From: an uncultured Roseburia sp.
GTDB lineage: Bacteria; Bacillota; Clostridia; Lachnospirales; Lachnospiraceae
Direction: 5' to 3'
Length of the DNA: 64,000 nt
Assembly: GCA_947246475.1 (NCBI GenBank)
Contig: CAMXSH010000006.1
Coordinates: forward strand, 1 to 64,000
This document shows positions 48,619 to 59,421 of the stretch, one piece after another. The notes below the pieces were generated by a model. The model made no database searches. It was given only the letters and a program-made list of their open reading frames with translations, and had not been told where the DNA came from. Numbering within the stretch: position 1 is the first letter of the stretch; the number at the start of each line of letters is the position of its first letter. The position numbers and the translations under genes were made by a program.

Positions 48619-49917
48619 ATGAAACAATATATTATAAAGGGCGGACAGCCATTACGGGGAGAAGTGTTGATCGGCGGTGCAAAAAATGCCGCGCTGGGGA
48701 TCATTGTAGCAGCCATTATGGCAAATGAGCCGGTGACGATCGAAAATCTTCCAGATGTAGATGATGTCAGGGTGCTGCTGGATGCCGTAGAGGGAATTGG
48801 AGCGATCGTAGAGCGGTTTGACGCACACACCGTTCGTATTAATGGAGCGCTTATTAATGATGTAAATGTCGATGATGACTATATAAGGAAAATCAGGGGA
48901 TCCTACTATCTGGTAGGAGCACTTTTAGGGAAATACCGCAAAGCGGTGGTGGCACTGCCAGGGGGATGTCAGATCGGCAGCCGTCCCATCGACCAGCACT
49001 TAAAGGGATTTGAACAATTGGGGGCGAAAGTTACCATTCACAACGGAAAGATTGATGCCTGTGCAGAAAGACTCACGGGCAGTCATATATATCTGGATTG
49101 TCCCAGCGTAGGGGCAACTATAAATATCATGATGGCGGCCTGCATGGCAGAGGGAAAGACCATTATAGAAAATCCTGCCAAGGAGCCGCATATTGTAGAT
49201 GTGGCAAACTTCCTGAATAGTATGGGCGCCAACATAAAAGGCGCTGGTACGGATACCATCCGTATCCGTGGTGTGGAGAGCCTTCACGGCAGTGAATATT
49301 CTATCATACCGGACCAGATCGAGGCGGGAACCTACATGATGGCGGCAGCTGCTACCGGAGGAGATGTCTATATCCGAAATGTAATTCCAAAGCATCTGGA
49401 GGCCATTACAGCCAAGCTGATGGAGATCGGTGCAAAAGTCGAGGAGTATGACGACTGTGTACGGGTATATTCAGACCACAGATTGGGATATGCCAACGTT
49501 AAAACCATGCCATATCCAGGTTTTCCCACCGATATGCAGCCCCAGATGGTGACATTGCTTGCTCTTTCCATGGGAGTGAGCATCGTAACGGAGACGATAT
49601 TTGAGACCCGGTTCAAATATATCAGTGAGCTTCGGAGGATGGGCGCCAATATCAACGTAGAGGGAAATGCTGCGATCATAACTGGAGTCGAAGATTTTAC
49701 TGGCGCTGTGGTAAGTGCTCCGGATCTGCGTGCTGGAGCAGCTCTGGTGATCGCCGGGCTGGTGGCGGATGGATTTACGACCGTAGAACAGATTCAATAT
49801 ATAGAGCGGGGATACGAAGACTTTGAAGAGAAGCTGAGAGGTTTGGGAGGCGTTATCGAAAAATTTGACTCCGAAGACGAGAGAGCGGTTAAGAAATTTA
49901 AACTCAAGGTAGGCTGA
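48619..49917 (+). CDS. murA: UDP-N-acetylglucosamine 1-carboxyvinyltransferase
   Basis: MKQYIIKGGQPLRGEVLIGGAKNAALGIIVAA...LPGGCQIGSRPIDQHLKGFEQLGA; GYPGFPTDMQPQ-like PYPGFPTDMQPQ. Confidence 0.96.
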   Translation: MKQYIIKGGQPLRGEVLIGGAKNAALGIIVAAIMANEPVTIENLPDVDDVRVLLDAVEGIGAIVERFDAHTVRINGALINDVNVDDDYIRKIRGSYYLVGALLGKYRKAVVALPGGCQIGSRPIDQHLKGFEQLGAKVTIHNGKIDACAERLTGSHIYLDCPSVGATINIMMAACMAEGKTIIENPAKEPHIVDVANFLNSMGANIKGAGTDTIRIRGVESLHGSEYSIIPDQIEAGTYMMAAAATGGDVYIRNVIPKHLEAITAKLMEIGAKVEEYDDCVRVYSDHRLGYANVKTMPYPGFPTDMQPQMVTLLALSMGVSIVTETIFETRFKYISELRRMGANINVEGNAAIITGVEDFTGAVVSAPDLRAGAALVIAGLVADGFTTVEQIQYIERGYEDFEEKLRGLGGVIEKFDSEDERAVKKFKLKVG

Positions 49918-50082
49918 CTCTATAAGTCAGACACACCATGTAGATGCCATAAGCGGGTTCCAGACTGAAAAAACGTCCATTCTATGAGTGGGCGTTCTAT
50001 ATTATCATATGGCCGGCACTGGGTGGAAGGATACATGTAATCTATAGTGATGGTTTTGAGGGGCACAAAAGGAGGAGAAAAA

Positions 50083-51009
50083 ATGCAAGGAAAAGTACAG
50101 CAGATACTGGATGAAGTGGGAAAGGTGATCCGTGGAAAAGATGAGGCGATCCGCCTTGTTCTGACAGCGATTCTCGCCAAAGGACATATTTTGATCGAAG
50201 ATATTCCAGGGGTGGGAAAAACAACACTGGCAGTGGCGTTTTCCCGTGCTATGGAGCTGACGGAGAGACGACTGCAGTTTACCCCGGACGTACTTCCCAG
50301 TGACGTGGTGGGATTTAATATGCTGGATGCTGACGGGGAGATGCAGTACAAGCCGGGAGCGATCCTCTGTAATCTGCTCCTGGCGGATGAGATCAACCGT
50401 ACTTCCACTAAGACACAGTCAGCGCTTCTGGAAGTAATGGAAGAGGGACAGGTGACAGTAGACGGGGTGACGAGACAGCTGCCAAATCCCTTCGTTGTAG
50501 TAGCCACCCAGAACCCAGTGGGATCTGCCGGAACCCAGATGCTGCCGGAATCCCAGCTGGATCGTTTTATGATTCGGATTTCCATGGGATACCCGGAGAT
50601 GGAAGAAGAGATGCGCCTGATCAAAGAGCGCCAGGAAGCAAATCCTATTGATTACATACAGGAGATCATAACCAAGCAGGAGTTATTGGAAATGCAGGAG
50701 CAGGTGCGTTCGGTATTTGTAGATGACAAGGTACTGAAGTATCTGTCAAAGATCGTGGTTGCCACGAGAAATCATTCCATGCTGTCTCTGGGAATCAGTC
50801 CCAGGGGAACCCTTGCCTTTGTGGACATGTCAAAGGGACATGCCTTTATGAGCGGACGGGATTATGTGCTGCCGGAAGATGTAAAAAAGGTGGCAAAAGC
50901 AGTTCTTGCCCACCGCCTTCTTTTGAATGGGAAAGCACGTATGAGCCATGTGACGGCGGAAGATATTGTAGGTGAGATTGTAGAGAAAACCCAGGCACCG
51001 AAACTGTAA
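50083..51009 (+). CDS. MoxR-family AAA ATPase
   Basis: HILIEDIPGVGKTTLAVAFSRAM; LLADEINRTSTKTQSALLEVMEEGQVTVDG. Confidence 0.95.
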   Translation: MQGKVQQILDEVGKVIRGKDEAIRLVLTAILAKGHILIEDIPGVGKTTLAVAFSRAMELTERRLQFTPDVLPSDVVGFNMLDADGEMQYKPGAILCNLLLADEINRTSTKTQSALLEVMEEGQVTVDGVTRQLPNPFVVVATQNPVGSAGTQMLPESQLDRFMIRISMGYPEMEEEMRLIKERQEANPIDYIQEIITKQELLEMQEQVRSVFVDDKVLKYLSKIVVATRNHSMLSLGISPRGTLAFVDMSKGHAFMSGRDYVLPEDVKKVAKAVLAHRLLLNGKARMSHVTAEDIVGEIVEKTQAPKL

Positions 51010-51053
51010 ACCAGGTACTTAAGTTACAAAACTTACAGATGGGAGGTGCCGGG

Positions 51054-52148
51054 ATGACTTTTGGTACTCTGATTTATTTATTCATATTGCTGACGGGTCT
51101 TCTCATTTCGGTGGTATGCCTTCAATACGGCACGGTGGCGGTGATGGGAGCCCTGATCATCGTGCCTGTATTTATGCTGGCATTTTTAATTGTTATGCGC
51201 TACCATACCACAGTGGAGGTAGAGTGTAAAAATCCTCTGGCAGAAAAAGATTCTATGGAAAAACCGGCGCGGGCTACGATCGCCCTATCGGTGGAAAATA
51301 ATGGGAAATTCCTTCCGATCTCCAAGGGAATTGCCTGGGTTCGTTATGAGAATTTTTTCTCCGGAGAAAAAGGAAATATGAAAGTGCGGTTTTCTGTGGA
51401 TACAGGGAAACGGAGAGGACGAAGGATTCCAGTGATGATTCATCACTGCGGCAATGTGTCGATCCAGGTGGAGAAAGTCAGGATCTATGACTATCTCAAC
51501 ATCTTTGCCACCACCATTGGGAAAAAATATGAGATCCAGGATGTGCTTGTCATGCCTCCGTTAAAAGAGATTTATCTTGGTAAGGACCGCTGGTATAACG
51601 AAACAAATGAAGACAGTGACCGCTTTTCCATGTACAAAAAAGGGGATGATCCCTCCGAGATCTTTGATATCCGGGATTTTAAAGACGGTGACCGGATCCA
51701 GCAGATCCACTGGAAGCTCAGCAGCAAAGCGGGACATTACATGGTAAAGGATGGAAGCCTTCCCCTGGCAAAAGCAGTACATATTTTCTTGGATCTGTGT
51801 GCTGAGGATGCGCAGACGGCAGACTTGCTTGTACAGGGTATATATTCCGTGTCTATGGAACTTATGGCACAGGGAGTACCTCAGCATTATATCTGGTATG
51901 ACAACATCAATGAGATCATTCAGGAGAAGCTGATCGAGCATGAGGAAGAACTGTTCTGGATGTTTGAGGATCTGTTTAAATGCAGGACCACGAAGGATCC
52001 AGAAGAACTGATCCGGGCATACATCGAGTGGGAAGACGGACGCCCCAAGGAATCCGGGCTTTATCTCACGGTTGCAGATCATCCGGGATCCGACCTGGAT
52101 GGACTTGGGATCGGAGAACTGATGGTTCTTGATTTACGGGAGGATTAG
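51054..52148 (+). CDS. DUF58 domain-containing protein
   Basis: Two N-terminal TMs; DPSEIFDIRDFKDGDRIQQIHWKLSSKAGHYMVKDG motif; follows MoxR. Confidence 0.92.
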   Translation: MTFGTLIYLFILLTGLLISVVCLQYGTVAVMGALIIVPVFMLAFLIVMRYHTTVEVECKNPLAEKDSMEKPARATIALSVENNGKFLPISKGIAWVRYENFFSGEKGNMKVRFSVDTGKRRGRRIPVMIHHCGNVSIQVEKVRIYDYLNIFATTIGKKYEIQDVLVMPPLKEIYLGKDRWYNETNEDSDRFSMYKKGDDPSEIFDIRDFKDGDRIQQIHWKLSSKAGHYMVKDGSLPLAKAVHIFLDLCAEDAQTADLLVQGIYSVSMELMAQGVPQHYIWYDNINEIIQEKLIEHEEELFWMFEDLFKCRTTKDPEELIRAYIEWEDGRPKESGLYLTVADHPGSDLDGLGIGELMVLDLRED

Positions 52149-52159
52149 GAGGTACCATT

Positions 52160-54652
52160 ATGAAAAACGGCAGGATAGTGAATTTCATACTGGAGATCAG
52201 CCAGGTATTTCTTGTATTCCTGGGTGTATACTCGGCAGTAATGTGTGCAGCGCTAAGTCTCTCTCTGCCTGTGAACCGCATGGTGGCAACGCTTATCCTT
52301 CTCAGTGCCGCATTTTTATTTTACGGATTGTTCACTGTGCTGGAAACTTTCCGACACGGAAAGTTTTATGGGATGCTCGGCATTACAGCATTCGTGATCC
52401 TGGTTATTCTCCGGTTTCGGATTGTTCTGCTGAAAGGTGCCGTAACGATCATCAATACATATTTGAAGGAGTTTATGAATTACACCCAGAGCAGCATTAC
52501 TCTGTTATCAAGCAAAGGATTTGCTGGGGAAAGCGCTGGACTGGAGTATTGTACAACGCTTGTCACGATACTTGTCGCCGGTTATCTCATTGCGCTGATC
52601 AGCAGCTGTTTTTATCGGAAAAGACGTTCTTCCGTCTATATGGGGGCTACGATACTTTTCTTTCTTCTACCAGTATCAGTGGGAAAGATCGGATATTTTT
52701 CCAATGTAATTACATATATTTTTACTTCTATGGCGGTGGTGGGAACCCGCTTTCTGCGTTCAGATACGACGGATAAACGGATGCGTCAGAAGCTTTCGCT
52801 GGTTCTGACAGGAGTTGGCGTGGCAGCGGGCCTGGTGACATGGCTGTTTTTACCGCCGCAGAGATACGATGCCAATATGGATCAGATCGTAGAGATCAAG
52901 AATTCTGCCCTTGCCCTTACCACATGGGAAAAAGAAGATATCATGACATGGTTCCGGGAATACTTTAGCGGAGATATCATGGAATATGGAAAGATCGGCA
53001 GAAAGAACAGTGTAAAACGCAGCGGAAAGAAGCTGTTAAAAATCAGCGGTGATTTTGACACAAATCATGGATTATATCTAAAAGGCTATACTGGTGCGGT
53101 GTATTCAGATAACCGCTGGCGCCAGATCAAGGATGAGGATGGGCAGTTTGAGAAGGAACGTGACCAGCTGGCAGCGGATGGATTATCAGTGGACAATTGG
53201 CACACAGTTCTTAGAAATCAGATCGGTGACAGCCAGACCACAGGAAATGATAAGCTGTGGTCTTCGGGAAAACTTACCGTCCGGAACCTGGCTTTTGGAT
53301 ATGGTAATTATATCATTCCCTACTTCCCGACCACTTCCTTTTTCTCTACTGGTGGACGAATGGAGAATTCTGTCCCAGGGATTCAGTATGAGACAGAGTA
53401 TTTTCCATTTCTTTGCACAGAGTTGAAGAGCGGCGTGGCTGCCAGCAGCTATCGTCTTGCGGCAAATGAATACTGGGTGAATTCCCAGAAAAACCGGGAA
53501 CGGCTCGAAGATTTTGCGAAAAAATACTATACCAGTGTTCCTGAGGAAGTATCCGGGATCGTAGATCAGTATAAGAATTACCTGAATTCCCAGAATGGGC
53601 TTCTGGATCAATATAACCAGGGGACGGCTTCCCTGTATCAGATCATTGAGGAGACCCGGAACTTTATCATGAATGATACAAAGTATACCCTTTCGCCAGG
53701 AAAGACACCAGGAGATGAGGATGCAGTACAGTATTTTCTCGTTTCTAATAAAAAAGGGTATAGCAATCATTATGCCACAGCAGCGGCGGTGCTGCTGCGG
53801 AGTATTGGGATTCCGGCACGGTATGCCGAGGGGGTATATATCAGTAAGGAAAAGCTGGCAGATGTGAGGAATGTGACCACAGAGATTGAGGTGACAGATA
53901 AAAATCTCCATGCCTGGGCAGAGGTATATCAGGAAAATTATGGTTTTATTCCTTTTGAATTCACTCCGGGGATTGGCGAAGAAGATGCGGAGGAGTCTCA
54001 AGTGACGGAAGACGATGAGAATAATGGAAGTTCCCATGGCCAAAATCAGGGAGGAACAGACGCCGCTTCACCACAGAAGCCTGAACCAACGCCGGAAGAT
54101 GATGATATGGAATTTGAAAATATCGATACAGATAATTATGATCACGATAAGGAAGAAAAGGAGCCGGAGGAGGCCAAACCTGAGCAGGAAACGAAAAAAG
54201 ACAAGGAAAAAGGTGAAGCATCCAGCCGAATGGTATGGTGGAAGGTTCTGCTCTGGATCCTGCTGGGGCTGGTTATTTTTGCTATAGCAGCAGAGGGACA
54301 GCGTCGGCTGAGATTCGTCCTTTTTGAAAAGAATATGAAGAAGAAAAAATATGGAAGGCAGATCATAGTATATTACCGACATCTGGAACGGGTGCTGAAT
54401 GATGCTGGAATCCGCTACCGCGGACAGAGTGTAGAAGAATACGCCGAAATGATTTCACAAACCTATGGAATGAAGCAGGAAGATGCATATGAATTTGTGT
54501 CTATTGTATTTTGTGCAAGTTTTAGCGCGAAAGTTTTCGACCGGGAAGAAATGCTTCGGTTCTGGAAATCATACCGATTGATCCGTCATAAGATTTATTC
54601 CGGTCAGCGGGGAATAAAAAAATTGTATTATATGTACGTGTATTGTCTGTAG
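52160..54652 (+). CDS. Transglutaminase-like domain membrane protein
   Basis: Multi-TM N-term; VSNKKGYSNHYATAAAVLLRSIGIPARYAEGVY...LHAWAEVYQENYGFIPFEFTPG. Confidence 0.93.
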   Translation: MKNGRIVNFILEISQVFLVFLGVYSAVMCAALSLSLPVNRMVATLILLSAAFLFYGLFTVLETFRHGKFYGMLGITAFVILVILRFRIVLLKGAVTIINTYLKEFMNYTQSSITLLSSKGFAGESAGLEYCTTLVTILVAGYLIALISSCFYRKRRSSVYMGATILFFLLPVSVGKIGYFSNVITYIFTSMAVVGTRFLRSDTTDKRMRQKLSLVLTGVGVAAGLVTWLFLPPQRYDANMDQIVEIKNSALALTTWEKEDIMTWFREYFSGDIMEYGKIGRKNSVKRSGKKLLKISGDFDTNHGLYLKGYTGAVYSDNRWRQIKDEDGQFEKERDQLAADGLSVDNWHTVLRNQIGDSQTTGNDKLWSSGKLTVRNLAFGYGNYIIPYFPTTSFFSTGGRMENSVPGIQYETEYFPFLCTELKSGVAASSYRLAANEYWVNSQKNRERLEDFAKKYYTSVPEEVSGIVDQYKNYLNSQNGLLDQYNQGTASLYQIIEETRNFIMNDTKYTLSPGKTPGDEDAVQYFLVSNKKGYSNHYATAAAVLLRSIGIPARYAEGVYISKEKLADVRNVTTEIEVTDKNLHAWAEVYQENYGFIPFEFTPGIGEEDAEESQVTEDDENNGSSHGQNQGGTDAASPQKPEPTPEDDDMEFENIDTDNYDHDKEEKEPEEAKPEQETKKDKEKGEASSRMVWWKVLLWILLGLVIFAIAAEGQRRLRFVLFEKNMKKKKYGRQIIVYYRHLERVLNDAGIRYRGQSVEEYAEMISQTYGMKQEDAYEFVSIVFCASFSAKVFDREEMLRFWKSYRLIRHKIYSGQRGIKKLYYMYVYCL

Positions 54653-54678
54653 ACAGTGCTGGTTCCTGTCAGACAAAA

Positions 54679-54747
54679 AAGAATCCCGAACCAATCGGTG
54701 GAAACTTAGTATGTGTTAAGTTTCCGGCAGATTGGTTTGGGATTCTT
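54679..54747. terminator. Long bidirectional terminator-like inverted repeat
   Basis: AAGAATCCCGAACCAATCggtGGAAACTTA...TTAAGTTTCCggcaGATTGGTTTGGGATTCTT. Confidence 0.85.
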
Positions 54748-54900
54748 CTATTCTACACGATGTTTGAGGATGATTTCTTCAAAACGACGGTTGGAAGCCT
54801 GCATCTCCGCTTCGGTTTCAAGAATCTCGATCTCTGAGTTCTCTTGATCCAGCTCTTCCAGAAGGTCGAATAGATCATCATCTGTAAAAAATGTCTCCAT
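54748..54900 (-). CDS. Small acidic hypothetical protein
   Basis: 50 aa METFFTDDDLFDLLEELDQENSEIEILETEAEMQASNRRFEEIILKHRVE; AGGAGG RBS. Confidence 0.65.
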   Translation of the reverse strand: METFFTDDDLFDLLEELDQENSEIEILETEAEMQASNRRFEEIILKHRVE

Positions 54901-54984
54901 GTGCCCTCCTTGTTTGACCGCTAGTTGTATACACAGTGTAGCACATCTGTTGGTTTTAAACAAGAGATTTCTAAGAGTTTATAA

Positions 54985-56406
54985 CTATTTTACTTTTTCT
55001 GAATGAGGAAGGCTGATCCGGCAGAACCGCCTCATAAACTGTTTGTAATTAAAAGGAATCAGCGGATAAATATAGCTTTTTCCAGAAATTGTTTTATTTC
55101 GTACAATGCACAGGATCGTGATAAGGATTCCGGCGGCATAACCATATACATGAAAAGCCGCTGTCAGGCAGATCAGGATAAGCCGCATAAATTTCAAGGC
55201 ATAGCCGAGTTCAAAACTTACCTGTGTATAGTTGGCGACAGCCACAAATGCCATGTAGAGCATGATCTCAGAATTGAACCAGCCGGAACTGACGGTATAA
55301 TCTCCCAGAACGATACCTGCTACGACGCTGAGAGGCGTACTGAACATGGTGGGCGTGTTCAGGGAAGCCAGACGCAGACCGTCAATGGCAAATTCAAGTA
55401 TGAGCAGCTGCATAAAGATCGGTATATTGATGGGGTCGTCAATAGCGATAAAGGAAAGGCATTCAGGGATCCACTCAGGTTTCATAAAAAGCAGTAAAAA
55501 AGTCGGCGTCAGCAATACAGCAAGGATGTTGATGATGATTCGGGAAATCCTCAGATACGTTCCAGTAACCGGTGGAAAATAGTAATCATCTGCATCCTCG
55601 ATAATATCAAAGACCGAAGTGGGAAGTATCATTGCCGACGGGGAGGTGTCTACCAGAATCACTATACTACCCTCTAAGATACTGGCGGCAGTGGTATCCG
55701 GCCGTTCTGTAAATTTGAATTTTGGAAAGGGATTGTACCATTTATGCTGATATAGGCATTCAGCAAGGCTTTCCTGATTCATGGTCAGGGCGTCTATATC
55801 GATTTTGCCCAGACGGTTTTTAATGTCCTGTAACATCTTTGGTTCTACCCTGTCAGACATATAGGCGAGAACCACATCGGTGCGGGAGCTGCGCCCCACT
55901 GTGTTCATTTCCATTACAAGTTTAGGGGAGCGGATGCGGCGCCGGATCAGTGCTGTATTGTACACAACAGTCTCTACAAAACCATCTTTGGATCCCCGCA
56001 TGACTTTATCTTTCTCCGGTTCATCCACGCCTCTTGCCGGATATGACCGGAAATCCATGGCAAGAAATTTGTCATATCCGTCGATTATCAGCACCGGAAT
56101 GCCGGACAGCGTTCTCTGGATCAGAGTATTTTCGTCCGATATAAGGTCGATTTCCCCATAGGGAAGGGAATTTTTGAGAAAATCATGGGCTGTCTCCGGC
56201 ATCTGTTCCGGAGTCAGTTTGTATAAGTATTCTAATATCTTTTCCATAACTTCATCTTTACAGAAGCCATCAATAAAATAAAAACAAGCCGCTCGGCCAC
56301 CGATCGTCACCACCCTGTAGATCAGATCAAAACTTTTATCCACCTGAAAAAGTTCATCGATCATTTTTTTATTCGTATTAAAATCTTTGGAAAAAGTCTC
56401 AGACAT
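54985..56406 (-). CDS. spoVAF: GerA-family spore germination protein (SpoVAF-like)
   Basis: RRRIRSPKLVMEMNTVGRSSRTDVVLAYMSDRVEPKML; VDTSPSAMILPTSVFDIIEDADDYYFPPVTGTYLRISRI; C-terminal TMs. Confidence 0.88.
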   Translation of the reverse strand: MSETFSKDFNTNKKMIDELFQVDKSFDLIYRVVTIGGRAACFYFIDGFCKDEVMEKILEYLYKLTPEQMPETAHDFLKNSLPYGEIDLISDENTLIQRTLSGIPVLIIDGYDKFLAMDFRSYPARGVDEPEKDKVMRGSKDGFVETVVYNTALIRRRIRSPKLVMEMNTVGRSSRTDVVLAYMSDRVEPKMLQDIKNRLGKIDIDALTMNQESLAECLYQHKWYNPFPKFKFTERPDTTAASILEGSIVILVDTSPSAMILPTSVFDIIEDADDYYFPPVTGTYLRISRIIINILAVLLTPTFLLLFMKPEWIPECLSFIAIDDPINIPIFMQLLILEFAIDGLRLASLNTPTMFSTPLSVVAGIVLGDYTVSSGWFNSEIMLYMAFVAVANYTQVSFELGYALKFMRLILICLTAAFHVYGYAAGILITILCIVRNKTISGKSYIYPLIPFNYKQFMRRFCRISLPHSEKVK

Positions 56407-56488
56407 CCCTGCCGCCTCCTCTGATCATTTTGTATTTCTGATTTATTATGACCAGCTGCAAATTAAATATACTTGTTTATGAAAAATA

Positions 56489-56517
56489 TTGCTTTATTTG
56501 TAAAAATTCTATATAAT
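56489..56517 (+). promoter_or_regulatory. Promoter of the hydrogenase-like chemoreceptor
   Basis: TTGCTT (56489-56494), 17 bp, TATAAT (56512-56517). Confidence 0.6.
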
Positions 56518-56553
56518 AATAACAGAAAGAGCTCAAAGGAGGAATTTGTCGGA

Positions 56554-58494
56554 ATGAGTATTATTCAGGTGGATAAAATCAGGTGTGTAGGGTGCAATGC
56601 CTGCGTCAGGGCTTGCCCGGTGGGGGATGCTAATGTGGCTAAGTTGGATGATGAGGGTAATCTTAGGATTAGAATTGACGAAGAAAAATGTATCAAATGT
56701 GGTGCCTGTATTCAAGCATGTTCTCATGAAGCCAGAACATTCGAGGATGACATTGAGCCATTTATGAGGGATTTGAAAAGCGGGGTAGAGATTGCTGTTA
56801 TCGCAGCACCATCTGTAAAAGTCGCTTTTGACGGCAACTGGCGCCATGCACTGCAGTGGCTGCGTAATCAGGGCATCAAGAAGATCTATGACGTATCTTT
56901 TGGAGCGGATATCTGTACCTGGGCGCATTTGAGGTACTTGAAAAAGCATTCTGGTGAAAAACTGATCTCCCAGCCCTGTGCGGCAGTTGTAAATTATATA
57001 CTACGCCACAGACCGGAATTGATCTCACATCTGTCTCCGATACATAGCCCGATGCTTTGTCTGGCAACATACATGCGGAAGGTATTGAAGTTTAAGGGCA
57101 GGATAGCTGCGATTTCGCCATGTATTGCGAAAATTGATGAATTTAGGGAGACAGGTCTGGTAGATTATAATGTTACCATGGATCATCTGAAGAGATATTT
57201 TGACAGGGAAAATGTAAACCTTCCTGAGATCAAGATATACAGTGAGTTTGAATTTGATGACTGCCAGGGGTTAGAGGGTGCGATCTATCCCAAACCAGGT
57301 GGTCTGATGAATAACCTATTATATCATGATCCATATATGAATGTCATTACATCTGAGGGAACACGAAAGTTGTACCGTGAGCTGGATATCTATATCGAAC
57401 AGAATCAACAGTGCCTGCCGGATGTATTCGACGTACTGAATTGTGAAAATGGCTGTAACGGAGGACCTGCCATCGGGGTAGATTATCAGCGTTTTGCCAT
57501 GAATGACATCATGCATGATGTAGAAATGTATGCCCACAAGAAGAGAGTTTCTGAGAGGAAAAAGACCCGAAAGGGTACCGAGGACAAGCAATTCACAGAA
57601 TTTGACAAAACCCTTTCGCTGGATGATTTTATAAGAACCTATGAAGCACACCGGGTTGATACATTGGAGGTATCCGAGGAGCGCATCGAGGCTGCATTTG
57701 CTGATCTTGAAAAGCAGACCCAGGTTGAGAAGAATTTTGACTGTCACGCCTGTGGATATAGTTCATGCCGCGAGATGGCGATTGCCCTTGCCAGAGGAAT
57801 TAATGAAAAAGAGAACTGCCATCAGTATATGATGAACAGTATCAAGAAAGAACGTCAGAGAGTGTCCGAAGTCAACAGTGAGGTTGTGGCTATGAATGAG
57901 GAGCTTATGGATATCTTTGGTGAGCTTACAAAGAGCATCGAGATGGTGAAGGAACAGGCTGACTTTATCCGTGAATCTGGTAATCGCAGTTCCGCAGAGA
58001 TGACGGCAGTGGCAGAGCATATGTCAGGTCTCAACAAACTGAACCAGAATATTTCTGATTCCATACAGGACATTAACATGAATGTGGAGAAGTACAACCA
58101 GATGACAGAAGATGTAGAAAGCATTGCCGGAAAGATTAACCTTCTGTCCCTGAATGCAGCCATCGAGGCGGCAAGAGCAGGCGACGCTGGCAGAGGATTT
58201 TCTGTGGTTGCCACAAACATCCGTGACTTGTCCGAGAATTCAAAGGATGCTGTAGGAAGCGCCAGGGAGAATGACGAGGGAATTCACCATGCCATCGACA
58301 GCATCAATAAAATTATTGACAACTTCAATGACGAGATCAAAGGACTGATGGACTCCGTGGAAGCGGCTGTGAGCCATATGGGCAATTCTTCTGAGAACAG
58401 CAGTATTATCCAGAGTTCTATGTTGGAGGTTTCTAAGACAGCGCAGAAGGTTCAGGAGGTAATCGAGAAGACGAACCACATCCTTGCGGAGTGA
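56554..58494 (+). CDS. [FeFe]-hydrogenase-like H-cluster protein fused to an FeS domain and a methyl-accepting chemotaxis signalling domain
   Basis: [14 protein letters not shown] + [21 protein letters not shown] / [10 protein letters not shown] / [14 protein letters not shown]-cluster-like loops; [29 protein letters not shown] hairpin [33 protein letters not shown]. Confidence 0.92.
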   Translation: MSIIQVDKIRCVGCNACVRACPVGDANVAKLDDEGNLRIRIDEEKCIKCGACIQACSHEARTFEDDIEPFMRDLKSGVEIAVIAAPSVKVAFDGNWRHALQWLRNQGIKKIYDVSFGADICTWAHLRYLKKHSGEKLISQPCAAVVNYILRHRPELISHLSPIHSPMLCLATYMRKVLKFKGRIAAISPCIAKIDEFRETGLVDYNVTMDHLKRYFDRENVNLPEIKIYSEFEFDDCQGLEGAIYPKPGGLMNNLLYHDPYMNVITSEGTRKLYRELDIYIEQNQQCLPDVFDVLNCENGCNGGPAIGVDYQRFAMNDIMHDVEMYAHKKRVSERKKTRKGTEDKQFTEFDKTLSLDDFIRTYEAHRVDTLEVSEERIEAAFADLEKQTQVEKNFDCHACGYSSCREMAIALARGINEKENCHQYMMNSIKKERQRVSEVNSEVVAMNEELMDIFGELTKSIEMVKEQADFIRESGNRSSAEMTAVAEHMSGLNKLNQNISDSIQDINMNVEKYNQMTEDVESIAGKINLLSLNAAIEAARAGDAGRGFSVVATNIRDLSENSKDAVGSARENDEGIHHAIDSINKIIDNFNDEIKGLMDSVEAAVSHMGNSSENSSIIQSSMLEVSKTAQKVQEVIEKTNHILAE

Positions 58495-58589
58495 GTGTGA
58501 AGGAAATAACGGGTTTGTAAAATATTCGGATCTATGTATTTTTTCCTTATCCTGGGGCGGGAGATTTTATGAGGTGAAAAAAGGAAGAA

Positions 58590-58637
58590 AAAATGACGGT
58601 TTCTGTTAATTTATAAATTTACGGAAACCGTCATTTT
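58590..58637 (+). terminator. Terminator hairpin
   Basis: AAAATGACGGTTTC...GAAACCGTCATTTTT. Confidence 0.9.
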
Positions 58638-58789
58638 TAGATGGCAGTGATATTTATGAAGCCAACAGTTGACAAATATACAGTGGGCATATAAAATTAG
58701 AATGCATGAGGATTAAAAAATCACTGCTCTCACCCACTTGGTGGCGCAGTGTGGCAAAAGGTGCCAGGACACCAGAAAGAGAGGAAATT

Positions 58790-58966
58790 ATGAGCATACC
58801 GGGTGACCCCATTATTCTGCTTAGTTATACTAACACACAGCTGAGGGACCAATACGCTACATTGGAAGAATTCTGCAGGACAAATGATATTGACGAGGAA
58901 GCCTTGAAAGAGAATCTGGGCAGTCTGGACTATCATTATGATGAGGTGACAAACCAGTTCATATAA
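58790..58966 (+). CDS. DUF4250-like small protein
   Basis: 58 aa MSIPGDPIILLSYTNTQLRDQYATLEEFCRTNDIDEEALKENLGSLDYHYDEVTNQFI; GAGG upstream. Confidence 0.8.
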   Translation: MSIPGDPIILLSYTNTQLRDQYATLEEFCRTNDIDEEALKENLGSLDYHYDEVTNQFI

Positions 58967-58971
58967 GATAC

Positions 58972-59421
58972 ATGGATATTGAACATATAACATTTCAACA
59001 CGAGATAAATATAGAAGATTATAACGAGCTGAGGGGCAGTGTGGATTTTATACAGATCACGCCGAAGAGGGCGGCATGCGCCCTGGCAAATTCGCTATAT
59101 AGGATCGTAGCCATGGATGGGGACATTCCCGTAGGCATGGCGCGGGTGGTGGGAGATGGCGGATATGTATATTTTATCTGTGATGTGATTGTACATCCGG
59201 ATTACCAGTCCAGAGGGCTGGGAAGAAAGATCATAGAACACGTGCTGGACTGGCTGGAAAGCCAGGTGGAGGAGGGAGAGACTATCATGGTAAATCTCAT
59301 GTCTGCCATGAATAAGGAAAGCTTTTATAAGAAGCTTGGTTTTCATCAAAGGCCCTTCGGCAATCACGGTTCTGGCATGTCGAAGTGGATCAGCAGACAG
59401 GAAGGAAAAGGAGATGGGTGA
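58972..59421 (+). CDS. GNAT family N-acetyltransferase
   Basis: YFICDVIVHPDYQSRGLGRKIIEHVLDWL...KESFYKKLGF. Confidence 0.92.
   Translation: MDIEHITFQHEINIEDYNELRGSVDFIQITPKRAACALANSLYRIVAMDGDIPVGMARVVGDGGYVYFICDVIVHPDYQSRGLGRKIIEHVLDWLESQVEEGETIMVNLMSAMNKESFYKKLGFHQRPFGNHGSGMSKWISRQEGKGDG

Noticed and set aside
49918-50082. Possible small RNA between murA and moxR (AACGTCCA...TGGGCGTT hairpin)
   Set aside because: A single modest hairpin with no recognisable RNA family; more likely a weak terminator/leader.
50083-54652. MoxR-DUF58-transglutaminase cluster as a novel system
   Set aside because: A common, widely recognised gene arrangement; not novel by itself.
54985-56406. SpoVAF-like gene as a germinant receptor operon
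   Set aside because: No GerB/GerC partners adjacent; a stand-alone spoVAF-like gene is more likely.
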